DNA of 44,951 nt from Erysipelotrichaceae bacterium (GTDB lineage: Bacteria; Bacillota_I; Bacilli_A; Erysipelotrichales; Coprobacillaceae). Shown one piece after another: positions 12,289-21,706 of this stretch. Each line of letters opens with the position of its first letter. The first letter of the stretch is position 1. The stretch is from NCBI GenBank assembly GCA_021770925.1, contig JAETPY010000008.1, positions 1-44,951 of the forward strand. Reading direction: 5' to 3'. The position numbers and the translations under genes are program-made. The notes beneath the pieces are model-generated. The model was not told where the DNA came from. It saw nothing but the letters and a program-made list of their open reading frames with translations, and ran no database searches.

Positions 12289-14733
12289 ATGGAAGAACGT
12301 GGAATTAGAAAAGTAAAATTGACATCTGAAATGAAAAACTCTTTTATGCAATATGCAATGTCAGTAATTGTTTCAAGAGCTTTGCCAGATGTTCGTGACG
12401 GGTTAAAACCGGTTCAACGAAGAATTATTTATGGAATGAGTGACCTAGGTTGTACGCCTGGAACACCTTATAAAAAATCAGCTCGTATTGTAGGGGAAGT
12501 AATGGGAAAGTATCATCCTCATGGTGATTCTTCTATTTATGAAGCTTTAGTAAGAATGGCTCAGGATTTTTCGTATCGCTATATGCTTGTTGATGGTCAC
12601 GGAAACTTTGGATCTATTGATGGTGATGGAGCTGCAGCGCAACGTTATACAGAAGCTAGAATGTCAAAGATTTCTAGTGAATTAGTAAGAGATTTAAAAG
12701 AGGATACAATCGATTTTATTCCTAATTATGATGGTGAAGAACAAGAACCAGCAGTTTTACCAGCTCGTATCCCTAATCTATTGATTAACGGATCAACTGG
12801 AATTGCAGTAGGGATGGCAACTAATATACCACCACATAATTTAGCTGAAGTTATTGATGCGATTTTAGCAGTAGCTAAAAATCCTGATATTACAATTATG
12901 GAATTAATGGAAAACTATATCCAAGGTCCTGATTTTCCAACTGGTGGATACATTTTAGGTAAAAGTGCTATAAAAAAAGCTTATGAAACTGGTAATGGTT
13001 TAATTGTGATGAGAGCAAAAACTGAAATTGAGGAAAAAGGTAATAAAAAAATAATAATAGTTACTGAAATTCCTTATATGGTAAATAAAGCTCGTATGAT
13101 TGAAAAAATGTCACAATTAGTTCGAGAAAAGAAAATAGAAGGAATTACGGAGATACGTGATGAATCTAACCGCGATGGTATTCGTGTTGTTATTGAACTA
13201 CGCCGTGATATTCAGCCAGAGGTAATTTTAAATCAATTATATAAATTAACATCTTTGCAAACAACTTTTGGTGCTAATTGTATAGCTTTAGTAAATAACG
13301 AACCTAAAACATTAAATTTAAAAGAAATGATTACTTTATATCTTGAACATCAAGAAGAAGTAATTAGAAGAAGAACTAAATTTAGATTAAATAAAGCTGA
13401 AGATCGTGCTCATATTTTAGAAGGATTAAAAAGAGCATTGGATCAAATTGATGCAATTATTGAATTGATAAGATCAAGTCGTACTACTGAAATTATTCAA
13501 ACAAGATTAATGGAAGAATTTAATATGTCTGATAAACAGGCTAAGGCAATTAGAGAAATGCAGTTACAGCGATTAGCAGGTTTGGAAAGACAAAAGATTG
13601 AAGATGATTTGAATAAATTATTAGAAATCATTGCTGATTTAAAAGATATTCTTGAAAATAGAGATCGTTTATTATCAATTATACATGATGAATTAGAAGA
13701 AATAAAATATAAGTATGGTGATAAAAGACGTACAGAAATTATACAAGGAACTTTTGATTTAGAGGACGAAGACTTAATTCCTGTGGAAGATGTTATTATT
13801 TCACTTACAAATAATGGGTATATCAAGAGAATGCCTGTTGATACATATAAGAGTCAAAATCGAGGTGGTCGTGGAATTAAAGGAATGTCAACAAACAGTG
13901 ATGATATCGTTACATCATTAATTAATATGTCAACGCATGATGATTTGTTATTTTTTACTAATTTTGGTAAAGTTTATCGATTAAAAGGTTATAATGTACC
14001 TGAATTTGGTCGAGCTGCAAAAGGACTTCCGGTTGTAAATTTATTGAATTTAGATAAAGGTGAAAGTATTAAATCTATGATTAGTATTAATCGTAAGGAA
14101 ATTCAGGAAGATAGTAATCACTACTTATTCTTTGCAACTAAAAACGGTTTAGTTAAACGTGTACCGATAAATGAATTTGAAAGAATCCGTCAGTCTGGTA
14201 AGATTGCAATCAGCCTAAGAGAAGATGATCAATTAGTCCAGGTAAAATTAACTAGTGGAAATGATCAAATTTTAGTTGCTGCATCAAATGGTAAACTAGT
14301 TCGTTTTGAAGAAACTAATGTTAGACCAATGGGACGTAGTGCTAGTGGGGTAAAGGGAATTAATGTTGATGGTAGTGAAGTTATTGGAATGACAACAGAT
14401 AAAGAGGGTAAATTTATCATGGTTGTTACAGAACGTGGTTACGGTAAGATGTCTCCACTAGAAGAATACCGATTATCTAATCGAGGTGGTAAAGGGGTCA
14501 AAACAATTAATGCTACTGAACGTAATGGTCAAATTGTTGCATTAAGGGCTGTTAATGGTGATGAAGATTTATTGATTATCACTGATGATGGAATTATGAT
14601 TCGTTTACCAATGGAACAGGTTAAAACTGCAGGTCGTGCTACTCAGGGAGTACGCTTAATCAAAGTTAATGCAGAAAATAGGGTATCATCTGTTGAAGTT
14701 GTTGAAAAAGCAATTGAACAAAGTGATGAATAG
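12289..14733 (+). CDS. gyrA: DNA gyrase subunit A
   Basis: Cleavage-religation subunit of gyrase. 814 aa, typical. Seen: the winged-helix region with the quinolone-determining segment ([23 protein letters not shown]) and catalytic Tyr in [10 protein letters not shown], coiled-coil tower, and the C-terminal beta-pinwheel with a GyrA box ([10 protein letters not shown]). The quinolone-determining position usually Ser is Asp-Ser-Ser here (no resistance call is made). AAAGGAG lies before the ATG. Last gene of the operon, ending at the hairpin at 14751. Confidence 0.98.
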   Translation: MEERGIRKVKLTSEMKNSFMQYAMSVIVSRALPDVRDGLKPVQRRIIYGMSDLGCTPGTPYKKSARIVGEVMGKYHPHGDSSIYEALVRMAQDFSYRYMLVDGHGNFGSIDGDGAAAQRYTEARMSKISSELVRDLKEDTIDFIPNYDGEEQEPAVLPARIPNLLINGSTGIAVGMATNIPPHNLAEVIDAILAVAKNPDITIMELMENYIQGPDFPTGGYILGKSAIKKAYETGNGLIVMRAKTEIEEKGNKKIIIVTEIPYMVNKARMIEKMSQLVREKKIEGITEIRDESNRDGIRVVIELRRDIQPEVILNQLYKLTSLQTTFGANCIALVNNEPKTLNLKEMITLYLEHQEEVIRRRTKFRLNKAEDRAHILEGLKRALDQIDAIIELIRSSRTTEIIQTRLMEEFNMSDKQAKAIREMQLQRLAGLERQKIEDDLNKLLEIIADLKDILENRDRLLSIIHDELEEIKYKYGDKRRTEIIQGTFDLEDEDLIPVEDVIISLTNNGYIKRMPVDTYKSQNRGGRGIKGMSTNSDDIVTSLINMSTHDDLLFFTNFGKVYRLKGYNVPEFGRAAKGLPVVNLLNLDKGESIKSMISINRKEIQEDSNHYLFFATKNGLVKRVPINEFERIRQSGKIAISLREDDQLVQVKLTSGNDQILVAASNGKLVRFEETNVRPMGRSASGVKGINVDGSEVIGMTTDKEGKFIMVVTERGYGKMSPLEEYRLSNRGGKGVKTINATERNGQIVALRAVNGDEDLLIITDDGIMIRLPMEQVKTAGRATQGVRLIKVNAENRVSSVEVVEKAIEQSDE

Positions 14734-14750
14734 TATTATTTAGTTAAATA

Positions 14751-14805
14751 AAGGTGCTGTAATGAAATAAATTTGATTATTTATATATATTACAGGCCTT
14801 TTTAT
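14751..14805 (+). terminator. Terminator after gyrA
   Basis: AAGG..CTGTAAT (14751-14763) pairs with ATTACAG..CCTT (14789-14800), with a long AT loop and a T-rich tail. Confidence 0.75.
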
Positions 14806-14944
14806 TATTTAAAATATGATAATATTTTATTTTTGTTAAATTTTACAATTAAATATGTGAATGATATATTATCTGTAAAATTATATAGATAAATATGTAT
14901 AATTAATATAAATACATATAATAATTATAAATGGAGTTTTTTTT

Positions 14945-16150
14945 ATGATATATAAAACATTAGAAAAACAATATCATTATACAAATTCATCTGAATTTAA
15001 AAAAATTTATCAAAATAAAATAAATAATGAAGTAGCAATAAATTTAAATATTATAATAAATAATAATCCTGCATTTATGATTGTTAATCATGAAGTTTTA
15101 CAATTAATTTCTCGAATATATCATTTAAATAATAAAATAATTGAAATATGTAACGATTTACCAGGTATTGCACGACAATATTTTTATAAAAATACTTTAA
15201 TAGAAGAAATTATTAAAACAACTGAAATGGAAGGAGTACACAGTAATAGAAAAGAACTAACGGAAATATACGAAGATATAGTTAATAAAAATTTTATAAA
15301 AAAGAAAAAAAGTTTTTATGGGCTAGTAAATAAATATGATAATTTAATTAATAAAGAGCATTTGAAAATTTTAACTTGTGATAGTGTTAGAAAATTATAT
15401 GATGAAATAATGTTAATTGATATTAGTAATGAAAATAAAATAGATGGTGAAATTTTTAGAAAAGAAGCTGTTAAAGTTACTGGTGAATATGATGGGACAA
15501 TTCATAAAGGAATTATGCCAGAAATTGAAATAATTAACTATATGAATGAAGGATTAAAAATATTAAATGATCAATCAATTAATATTTTTATTAGAATAGC
15601 AGTATTTCATTATTTATTTGGATACATACATCCTTTTTATGATGGAAACGGTAGAATGAGTAAATATATATCAAGTTTATATTTAAATAACGAAATAGAT
15701 ATTCTATGTGCTTTACGGTTGTCTATCAGTTGTAAAGAAAAAATGAATGAATATTATAAAGCTTTTAAATTTACTAATGATGTGAGAAATAAAGGAGATT
15801 TAACAGGATTTGTAATTATATTTTTAGAGATAATAGTAAACGGACTTGAAAATTTATTAGAAAATGTTGATGATAAATTAAGTCAATATAATTTAAATAT
15901 AAGAATGTTAAAAGAAGTTTGTGATGCAGATGATATACATAATTTATTAAATGTATTTTTACAATGTACATTATTTGATTATGAAGGATTAAGTTATAAT
16001 GATTTAATGAATATTACTAATTTATTTAGAACAATAATTGTTAATAAAATTAAAGATATTAAGAAATCTAAATTAAAGTATTTATTAGTTGAAAAGAAAA
16101 TATTGAGAGAAAATCATTACCTATTAGATATTGATAGATTATATGAATAA
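14945..16150 (+). CDS. Solitary Fic-domain protein
   Basis: Fic proteins usually AMPylate target proteins; some de-AMPylate or use other nucleotides. 401 aa. Seen: an N-terminal helical region with an inhibition motif T-x-x-x-E-G (T92-E96-G97), which marks a class II Fic whose own helix blocks the active site, and the Fic core HPFYDGNGRMSK starting at H229. The final position of the core, usually Arg, is Lys. The C-terminal 100 residues look like a helical/winged-helix extension. AATGGAG lies ahead of the ATG. It has no antitoxin-like partner on either side and very AT-rich codons. It sits alone between gyrA and serS, so recent acquisition is possible. Target unknown. Confidence 0.88.
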   Translation: MIYKTLEKQYHYTNSSEFKKIYQNKINNEVAINLNIIINNNPAFMIVNHEVLQLISRIYHLNNKIIEICNDLPGIARQYFYKNTLIEEIIKTTEMEGVHSNRKELTEIYEDIVNKNFIKKKKSFYGLVNKYDNLINKEHLKILTCDSVRKLYDEIMLIDISNENKIDGEIFRKEAVKVTGEYDGTIHKGIMPEIEIINYMNEGLKILNDQSINIFIRIAVFHYLFGYIHPFYDGNGRMSKYISSLYLNNEIDILCALRLSISCKEKMNEYYKAFKFTNDVRNKGDLTGFVIIFLEIIVNGLENLLENVDDKLSQYNLNIRMLKEVCDADDIHNLLNVFLQCTLFDYEGLSYNDLMNITNLFRTIIVNKIKDIKKSKLKYLLVEKKILRENHYLLDIDRLYE

Positions 16151-16152
16151 AA

Positions 16153-16182
16153 AATAATTTATTTCCTCGGCAATAAATTATA
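16153..16182 (+). terminator. Weak hairpin after the Fic gene
   Basis: AATAATTTATT (16153-16163) and AATAAATTATA (16172-16182) form an AT stem around the loop TCCTCGGC. The tail is T-rich but interrupted, so the terminator role is uncertain. Confidence 0.4.
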
Positions 16183-16237
16183 TTATTTTCTTTTATAAAG
16201 TTTATAGTTTGTAATGAAGGATTAAATTATAAACATT

Positions 16238-16276
16238 TTGATAATAATTGAATAAGATGTATAATTATTGTATAAT
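16238..16276 (+). promoter_or_regulatory. Overlapping promoters for serS
   Basis: Two SigA-type pairs: TTGAAT (16248) with TATAAT (16271), 17-base spacer; and TTGATA (16238) with TATAAT (16260), 16-base spacer. No T-box is present, unlike metG. Confidence 0.7.
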
Positions 16277-16308
16277 TTAAAAAAATATATAAACAAGGGA
16301 GAATTAGA

Positions 16309-17589
16309 ATGATTGATATTGCGATATTAAGAGAAAATCCAACCTTAGTAAAAGAAAATATGAAAAAGAAGTTTCAAGATGAAAAGATTGGATTAGTAGA
16401 TGAAGCTTACAAATTAGATAAAGATTATCGTGAAGTTTTAACGAAAGCTAGTGAATTAAGAGCAATGCGTAATAAATTATCAAAAGAAATTGGTCAATTT
16501 ATGCGTGAAGGAAATAAAGAGGCTGCAGAAAATAATAAAAGAAAAGTTAACGAAATGGCAGAAGAATTGAAACAATTAGAGGAATTGGAAGTAAAATATG
16601 GTAGTGAATTAAAAAATATTATGATGAAAATTCCTAATTTCATTGATGAATCTGTACCTTTAGGAAGAGATGATAGTGAAAATGTTGAAATTACTAAATA
16701 TGGGGATCCATTAATACCTGAATATGAAATTCCTTATCACACAGAAATTATGGAAAAGTTTGATGGAATAGATATGGATAGTGCTGGACGAGTAGCTGGA
16801 CAGGGATTTTATTATTTAATGGGAGATATTGCTCGTTTACATTCTGCAATTTTATCATATGCACGTGATTTTATGATTGATAGAGGCTTTACTTATGTTA
16901 TACCACCATATATGATTCGTAGTAATGTTGTTACTGGAGTAATGAGTTTTGAAGAAATGGATAGTATGATGTATAAAATTGAAGGGGAAGATTTATATTT
17001 AATTGGTACATCTGAACATTCAATGATTGGAAAATTCATTGATAATATTTTAGATGAGGATAAATTGCCTTATACTTATACTTCATATTCACCATGTTTC
17101 AGAAAAGAAAAAGGTGCTCACGGAATCGAAGAACGTGGAGTATATAGAATTCATCAATTTGAAAAACAAGAAATGATCGTTGTTTGTAAACCAGAAGATA
17201 GTAAAATGTGGTTTGACAAATTATGGAATAATACAGTAGATTTGTTTAGATCATTAGATATTCCAGTAAGAACTTTAGAATGTTGTTCTGGTGATTTAGC
17301 TGATTTAAAATCTAAGAGTATTGATGTTGAAGCATGGTCGCCAAGACAAAAGAAATATTTTGAAGTTGGATCATGTTCAAACTTAACAGATGCCCAAGCT
17401 AGAAGATTAAATATTCGTATAAATGGTGAAAATGGTAAGTATTTTGCACATACATTAAATAATACTGTTGTTGCACCACCTAGAATGTTAATCGCTTTCC
17501 TTGAAAATAATTTAAATGAAGATGGAAGTGTTAATATTCCAAAAGCATTGCAGCCATATATGGGAGGAAAAGAAAAGATAACTAAATAG
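16309..17589 (+). CDS. serS: Seryl-tRNA synthetase
   Basis: Charges tRNA-Ser (and tRNA-Sec where present). 426 aa, normal. Seen: N-terminal two-helix coiled-coil arm (about 25-105) that grips the long variable arm of the tRNA; class II motif 2 (SPCFRKEKGAHG) and motif 3 ending in NNTVVAPPRMLIAFLEN. GGGAG precedes the ATG. The last codons and the stop are part of the terminator hairpin at 17574. Confidence 0.98.
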   Translation: MIDIAILRENPTLVKENMKKKFQDEKIGLVDEAYKLDKDYREVLTKASELRAMRNKLSKEIGQFMREGNKEAAENNKRKVNEMAEELKQLEELEVKYGSELKNIMMKIPNFIDESVPLGRDDSENVEITKYGDPLIPEYEIPYHTEIMEKFDGIDMDSAGRVAGQGFYYLMGDIARLHSAILSYARDFMIDRGFTYVIPPYMIRSNVVTGVMSFEEMDSMMYKIEGEDLYLIGTSEHSMIGKFIDNILDEDKLPYTYTSYSPCFRKEKGAHGIEERGVYRIHQFEKQEMIVVCKPEDSKMWFDKLWNNTVDLFRSLDIPVRTLECCSGDLADLKSKSIDVEAWSPRQKKYFEVGSCSNLTDAQARRLNIRINGENGKYFAHTLNNTVVAPPRMLIAFLENNLNEDGSVNIPKALQPYMGGKEKITK

Positions 17590-17599
17590 TTATCTTTTT
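17574..17599 (+). terminator. Terminator overlapping the serS stop codon
   Basis: Perfect 10-bp stem (17574-17583 with 17588-17597), 4-base loop, followed by TT. The serS stop (17587-17589) lies across loop and stem. Confidence 0.8.
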
Positions 17600-17605
17600 A
17601 TCTAT

Positions 17606-18427
17606 ATGAAAAAATTATATGTTAGTGATTTAGACGGTACATTATTAAATAGTAAAGGAAAGATAAGCAGTTATAGTATTGAAACGATAAATAATTTGGT
17701 TTCTAAAGGAATGATTTTTACATATGCAACAGCTCGATCATTAGTTTCTGCTGCTCCAGTAACAAAAGGAATAACTAAAAATTTACCATTAATAGTTTAT
17801 AATGGTACATTTATAGTTAATAATGAAACTGGTATAATTCTTCATAAAAATATTTTTAGTCAAGAACAGGTAGAATTTATTAAAGATGTGATGGAAGCTA
17901 ATCAAATAAAACCAATGGTTTATGCACTAGTTAATAATAAAGAAAGAGTTACAATTATTAATGATGATCTTCATGATGGTGTTAGGCATTATTTGAAAAA
18001 TCGTCAAAAAGATTATAGAATTAATTTAACAAATAATTATAACTGTTTATATCAAGGGGAAGTTTTCTATTTTACTGTTATTGGTGAGTATAAAGATTTA
18101 AAAGCTGTATATGAAAAATTAAAAAATATTGTTGATTATAATCTTACTTTTCAGCAGGAAATATATCGTGAAGAATATTGGTTAGAAATTATGCCTAAAA
18201 ACGCTTCTAAAGCAAGTGCTATTTTAAAACTTAAACAGATTTTGGGTTGTGACGAAGTAATATCATTTGGAGATGCAATCAATGATTTACCAATGTTTGA
18301 AATATCTGATCAATGTTATGCAGTAAATAATGCAGTTGAACAATTAAAACAACAGGCTACTGGTATAATTTTAAGCAATGATGAAGATGGAGTCGCACAC
18401 TGGTTAGTTGAAAACTATAAAAGTTAG
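17606..18427 (+). CDS. Cof-type HAD-IIB hydrolase
   Basis: Haloacid dehalogenase superfamily phosphatase acting on small phosphorylated metabolites (sugar phosphates, FMN or PLP in relatives); substrate not predictable here. 273 aa. Seen: motif I DLDGT with nucleophile D8, motif II around TYATAR, C2-type cap in the middle, motif III Lys (NASKASA) and motif IV GDAINDLPMF. It begins 7 bases after the serS terminator. There is no Shine-Dalgarno ahead of the ATG (only TTTTTATCTAT), yet the DxD motif directly after fixes the start. Its transcript must come from readthrough or an unseen promoter in serS. Confidence 0.92.
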   Translation: MKKLYVSDLDGTLLNSKGKISSYSIETINNLVSKGMIFTYATARSLVSAAPVTKGITKNLPLIVYNGTFIVNNETGIILHKNIFSQEQVEFIKDVMEANQIKPMVYALVNNKERVTIINDDLHDGVRHYLKNRQKDYRINLTNNYNCLYQGEVFYFTVIGEYKDLKAVYEKLKNIVDYNLTFQQEIYREEYWLEIMPKNASKASAILKLKQILGCDEVISFGDAINDLPMFEISDQCYAVNNAVEQLKQQATGIILSNDEDGVAHWLVENYKS

Positions 18428-18493
18428 TTTAATATAGATTAAGAAATATTGAAAAATAGATAATTATAAGTAAATTTAATAGAAAATATAAAT

Positions 18494-18527
18494 AGTACAT
18501 CTAATAGTAAAAATAGATGTACTTTTC
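18494..18527 (+). terminator. Terminator after the HAD gene
   Basis: AGTACATCTA (18494-18503) pairs perfectly with TAGATGTACT (18514-18523), 10-base loop, then TTT. Confidence 0.75.
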
Positions 18528-18708
18528 TATTTGTTTAAAATATTTATTAGTATGAGTATGTAATTTTTTGAAGTTATTTAATATATAAAACAATAAAAAA
18601 CTATATTATCAATTTTTTGCATTTCATGGAAGCTAAGTGTATTTTACTTAAATATGATAGGTAAAAATATAATAATATGATAAGATATTTTTATAAAGGA
18701 GTGGTTTA

Positions 18709-19140
18709 ATGAAGATAATCATTGAATGTAAGGAAGACAATGATTTCGAAGTAGTTATTCGGTGTAATAAAGTTGATGATAATGTTAAGAAAATTATGTC
18801 TTTGCTGGAAAATGATAAATTTATTATTGGAAAACTAAATAATCGTAGTTATCAAATTATGATTAATGATATTTATTATATTGAAGCTAATGAAGATTGT
18901 GTTTTTCTTTACTGTAAAGATAAAGTTTATGAAACCAATTTAAGATTATATGAATTAGAAAATAAACTAGAAACCTATTTCTTTATACGGATTAGTAAAT
19001 CTAATTTATTAAATTTAAATAAATTAGATAATGTTAAAGCACTATTAAATGGCCGTTATGAGGCTATGTTAATAAATAATGAAAAATTAATTATAACACG
19101 GCATTATGTGAGAGGATTTAAAAAGAAATTTGGAATGTAG
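18709..19140 (+). CDS. LytTR-family DNA-binding regulator
   Basis: 143-aa transcription factor without a receiver domain. The C-terminal two thirds (about 50-143) is a LytTR domain: INDIYYIEANED, YELENKL, FIRISKSNLLNLNKL and a final RHYVRGFKKKFG. The N-terminal 45 residues form a small extra domain. AAAGGAG lies ahead of the ATG. It is followed 11 bases later by a DUF3021-like membrane protein and then an ABC-2 exporter. This matches the LytTR regulatory systems of streptococci and relatives, in which the membrane protein inhibits the regulator (HdrRM and BrsRM in S. mutans). Control of its own operon is inference; no binding site was fixed with confidence. Confidence 0.88.
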   Translation: MKIIIECKEDNDFEVVIRCNKVDDNVKKIMSLLENDKFIIGKLNNRSYQIMINDIYYIEANEDCVFLYCKDKVYETNLRLYELENKLETYFFIRISKSNLLNLNKLDNVKALLNGRYEAMLINNEKLIITRHYVRGFKKKFGM

Positions 19141-19151
19141 GTGATAATTTT

Positions 19152-19541
19152 ATGAAAGAAAAAATAAGAATTTGGTTTATGACAACTTGTATATCATTTA
19201 CTTTAGTAATTTTATTACAGACAATTTTAGGGGAAGTTTATTTAAATAATAAATATATTATTGATATATTTATTATTTGTGTTTTAATTAACTTATTTGT
19301 TAATCTGACACATTATTTGGATATTAGAGAATGGATATCTGATTTGGCTTCAATCATTGAAATAGCTGGAACTGTAATTGTTGCTAATTATTTAAATGGA
19401 TTTACCGTAAATATTGAAAATAGTATTTTTATTTTTATTATATCAATAATTATTTATTTTATCTGTAATGGGGTAGTGTATATAAAAAATAATGATGATG
19501 CCCGCAAAATAAATGAAAAATTAAAACGCTACCGTAGTTAG
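19152..19541 (+). CDS. DUF3021-like four-helix membrane protein
   Basis: 129 aa with four predicted membrane segments (about 8-27, 36-55, 67-86, 93-113) and a basic C-terminal tail (KINEKLKRYRS). Gene order behind a stand-alone LytTR regulator and ahead of an ABC exporter points to the DUF3021 family. In analogous systems such a protein holds the regulator inactive at the membrane. It starts 11 bases after the LytTR stop with GTGATAATTTT as a weak ribosome site, so translation is probably coupled. Sensor or inhibitor function is inference. Confidence 0.75.
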   Translation: MKEKIRIWFMTTCISFTLVILLQTILGEVYLNNKYIIDIFIICVLINLFVNLTHYLDIREWISDLASIIEIAGTVIVANYLNGFTVNIENSIFIFIISIIIYFICNGVVYIKNNDDARKINEKLKRYRS

Positions 19542-19558
19542 CAACTAATAGTTGCTAA
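19538..19558. repeat. Perfect inverted repeat between DUF3021 gene and ABC genes
   Basis: TTAGCAACT (19538-19546), loop AAT, AGTTGCTAA (19550-19558). It overlaps the stop codon of the membrane protein. It is followed by A's rather than T's, so it is not an intrinsic terminator on the plus strand; an operator, processing site or mRNA stabiliser is possible. Confidence 0.6.
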
Positions 19559-19637
19559 AAAAATAATTAATGTAATCTCAAGGTGGTAGATGATTATTAG
19601 AGTTTTATGTATAGTAATGATATAAAGGAGGAAAAAA

Positions 19638-20576
19638 ATGAATAAGATTATAGAAATAAAAAATTTAACTAAATGTTATGGTGATTTAGTAGCTTTAGAT
19701 GACTTTAGTTTAGATGTTTATGAAGGAGAAATATTAGGATTATTAGGTCCTAATGGTAGTGGTAAATCTACCACTATTAATACCATTTTATCGTTATTAA
19801 AATATAATTCAGGTAAAATTAATATTTTTAATCAGGAAATGAGTCCTACTGCTTATGATATTAAAAGTAAGATCGGAGTTGTTTTTCAAGATGTTGCAGT
19901 TTTTGAAGAATTAAGTGTAATTGAGAATATTGATTATTTTTGTGGGCTATATGTTAAAGATAAGAAAATTAGAAAGAGTTATGTTCAAGATGCAATTGAT
20001 TTAGTAAGTCTCAATGAATTTATTAAGTTTAAACCTAAAGAATTAAGTGGTGGTTTATTAAGAAGATTAAATATTGCATGTGGAATTGCTCATAAACCAA
20101 AGTTGATTTTTTTAGATGAACCAACTGTAGCAGTTGATCCTCAAAGTAGAAATAATATTCTTGAAGGAATCAAGCATTTAAATGAATTAGGAGCAACGAT
20201 TGTTTATACGACACATTATATGGAAGAAGTAGAACAGTTGTGCAGTAGAATTGTTGTTATGGATAAAGGTAAAATAATAGCTTCAGGAACAAAAGATGAA
20301 TTGAAAGATATGATCAGTTTAGGCGAAAGAATTACAATTGAATTAAAATCAATGAATCAAGCTTTTATTGATCAATTAAAAAATAGTAGACGAGTAATCA
20401 ACATTGAAATTGAAAATAATATAGTTCATATTTCTTATAATACTAAAGAAGATAATTTAAGTAAATTAATTGATTATGTACGAGAAAATAATGTTAGTTA
20501 TACAAGTTTATTTAGTGAACGTCCAACGTTAAATGATGTATTCTTGGAATTAACAGGAAAAGAGCTAAGAGATTAA
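19638..20576 (+). CDS. ABC exporter ATP-binding protein (ABC-2 type)
   Basis: Energises a two-permease ABC-2 exporter. 312 aa. Seen: Walker A GPNGSGKST, Q-loop VVFQD, signature LSGGLLRRL, Walker B LIFLDEPTVAVDP, H-loop TTHYMEE, and a C-terminal extension of about 85 residues common in DrrA/CcmA-like drug and lipid exporters. AAAGGAGG lies before the ATG. It overlaps the first permease by one base. Substrate unknown; LytTR/DUF3021 context suggests an envelope-stress, peptide or antimicrobial-response exporter. Confidence 0.92.
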   Translation: MNKIIEIKNLTKCYGDLVALDDFSLDVYEGEILGLLGPNGSGKSTTINTILSLLKYNSGKINIFNQEMSPTAYDIKSKIGVVFQDVAVFEELSVIENIDYFCGLYVKDKKIRKSYVQDAIDLVSLNEFIKFKPKELSGGLLRRLNIACGIAHKPKLIFLDEPTVAVDPQSRNNILEGIKHLNELGATIVYTTHYMEEVEQLCSRIVVMDKGKIIASGTKDELKDMISLGERITIELKSMNQAFIDQLKNSRRVINIEIENNIVHISYNTKEDNLSKLIDYVRENNVSYTSLFSERPTLNDVFLELTGKELRD

Positions 20577-21706
20577 TGTTTTTTCATTTTTTTAAATATC
20601 AATTTAAAACACTAATTAGGAATAAGATGGTAATATTTTGGACGTTAATATTTCCACTTGCTCTTGCAACATTTTTTAATTTAGCTTTTGCAAATTTAAC
20701 TGCTAGTGAAGAATTTGAAACAATTAATGTAGCTCTTGTTGAAGAACAAGAAAATCCATATTTTAAACAAACTTTAGAATCATTAGAAAATGGTGATGAG
20801 AAATTAATTAATTTAAAAATTAAAAGTTTAGATGAAGCAAAACAATTATTAAAAGATGAAAAAATAAAAGGTTATTATGTTGTTGATGATAAAATTAAAT
20901 TAGTAGTAAATAATACAGGAATTGATGAAACAATTCTTGAAAGTATTGCAAATGAATATAATAGTACAATGAGTACAATTAAAAATATTATAGATTTGAA
21001 TCCTGTAGCACTTCAAACTAATATTTTAAATGCTGTTAATTTATCTAAAGATAATTTTAAATCATTAAATATTGGTGGTAACACAGATTTAACAGTTGTA
21101 TATTTTTATACTTTGATTGGGATGAACTGTTTAAATGCTAGCTTTTGTGGATTACGGACAACTAGCCAAATTGAAGCCAATCTTTCAAGACAGGGGACAA
21201 GAATAGCAGTCTCACCAATTTCAAAATTAATTACTGTTTTATCTGGAATTTTATCAGCTTTTATTATTCAATTTACGATTATGATGATTTTGATGGCATA
21301 TCTAATTTTTGGATTAGGTGTTGGCTTTGGTAATCAAACTGGATATATTATTATTTTAATTGCAATTGGATGTTTCACTGGTGTTGGTTTAGGAAACTTT
21401 GCTGGAAATGTTCTTAAGTTTAAAAAAGAAGATACAAAAATATCTTTTTTATCAAGTTTTTCATTAGTGCTATCATTCTTTTCTGGAATGATGATTATCG
21501 ATATTAAATATTGGATGCAGACCAATTTGCCTGTATTAACATATATTAATCCAGTTAATCTTATAACAGACGGTCTGTATGCACTCTATTATTATGATAA
21601 CTTAAATCGTTATACAACAAATATGATTTTCTTATTTATAATTGGGGTTCTTCTAATTGTAGGATCATTATTCTTTACAAGGAGGAAACAATATGACAGT
21701 ATTTAA
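20576..21706 (+). CDS. ABC-2 type permease, first subunit
   Basis: 376 aa membrane subunit. Seen: one N-terminal membrane helix (about 18-40), a large extracytoplasmic domain (about 45-170), then five helices from about 180 to 368, the ABC-2 (YhgE/DrrB-like) topology. It starts on the last base of the ATPase gene and its end overlaps the second permease by 14 bases, so the three proteins are made together. The two permeases have the same layout but limited sequence similarity. Confidence 0.85.
   Translation: MFFHFFKYQFKTLIRNKMVIFWTLIFPLALATFFNLAFANLTASEEFETINVALVEEQENPYFKQTLESLENGDEKLINLKIKSLDEAKQLLKDEKIKGYYVVDDKIKLVVNNTGIDETILESIANEYNSTMSTIKNIIDLNPVALQTNILNAVNLSKDNFKSLNIGGNTDLTVVYFYTLIGMNCLNASFCGLRTTSQIEANLSRQGTRIAVSPISKLITVLSGILSAFIIQFTIMMILMAYLIFGLGVGFGNQTGYIIILIAIGCFTGVGLGNFAGNVLKFKKEDTKISFLSSFSLVLSFFSGMMIIDIKYWMQTNLPVLTYINPVNLITDGLYALYYYDNLNRYTTNMIFLFIIGVLLIVGSLFFTRRKQYDSI

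Noticed and set aside
13497-13826. 109-aa minus-strand ORF within gyrA
   Set aside because: Antisense shadow of the conserved gyrA coding sequence, with no supporting signals.
18619-18650. Direct repeat GCATTTCAT / GTATTTTAC upstream of the LytTR gene as its binding site
   Set aside because: Spacing of about 20 bases resembles LytTR sites, but similarity is low and AT bias makes it unreliable.
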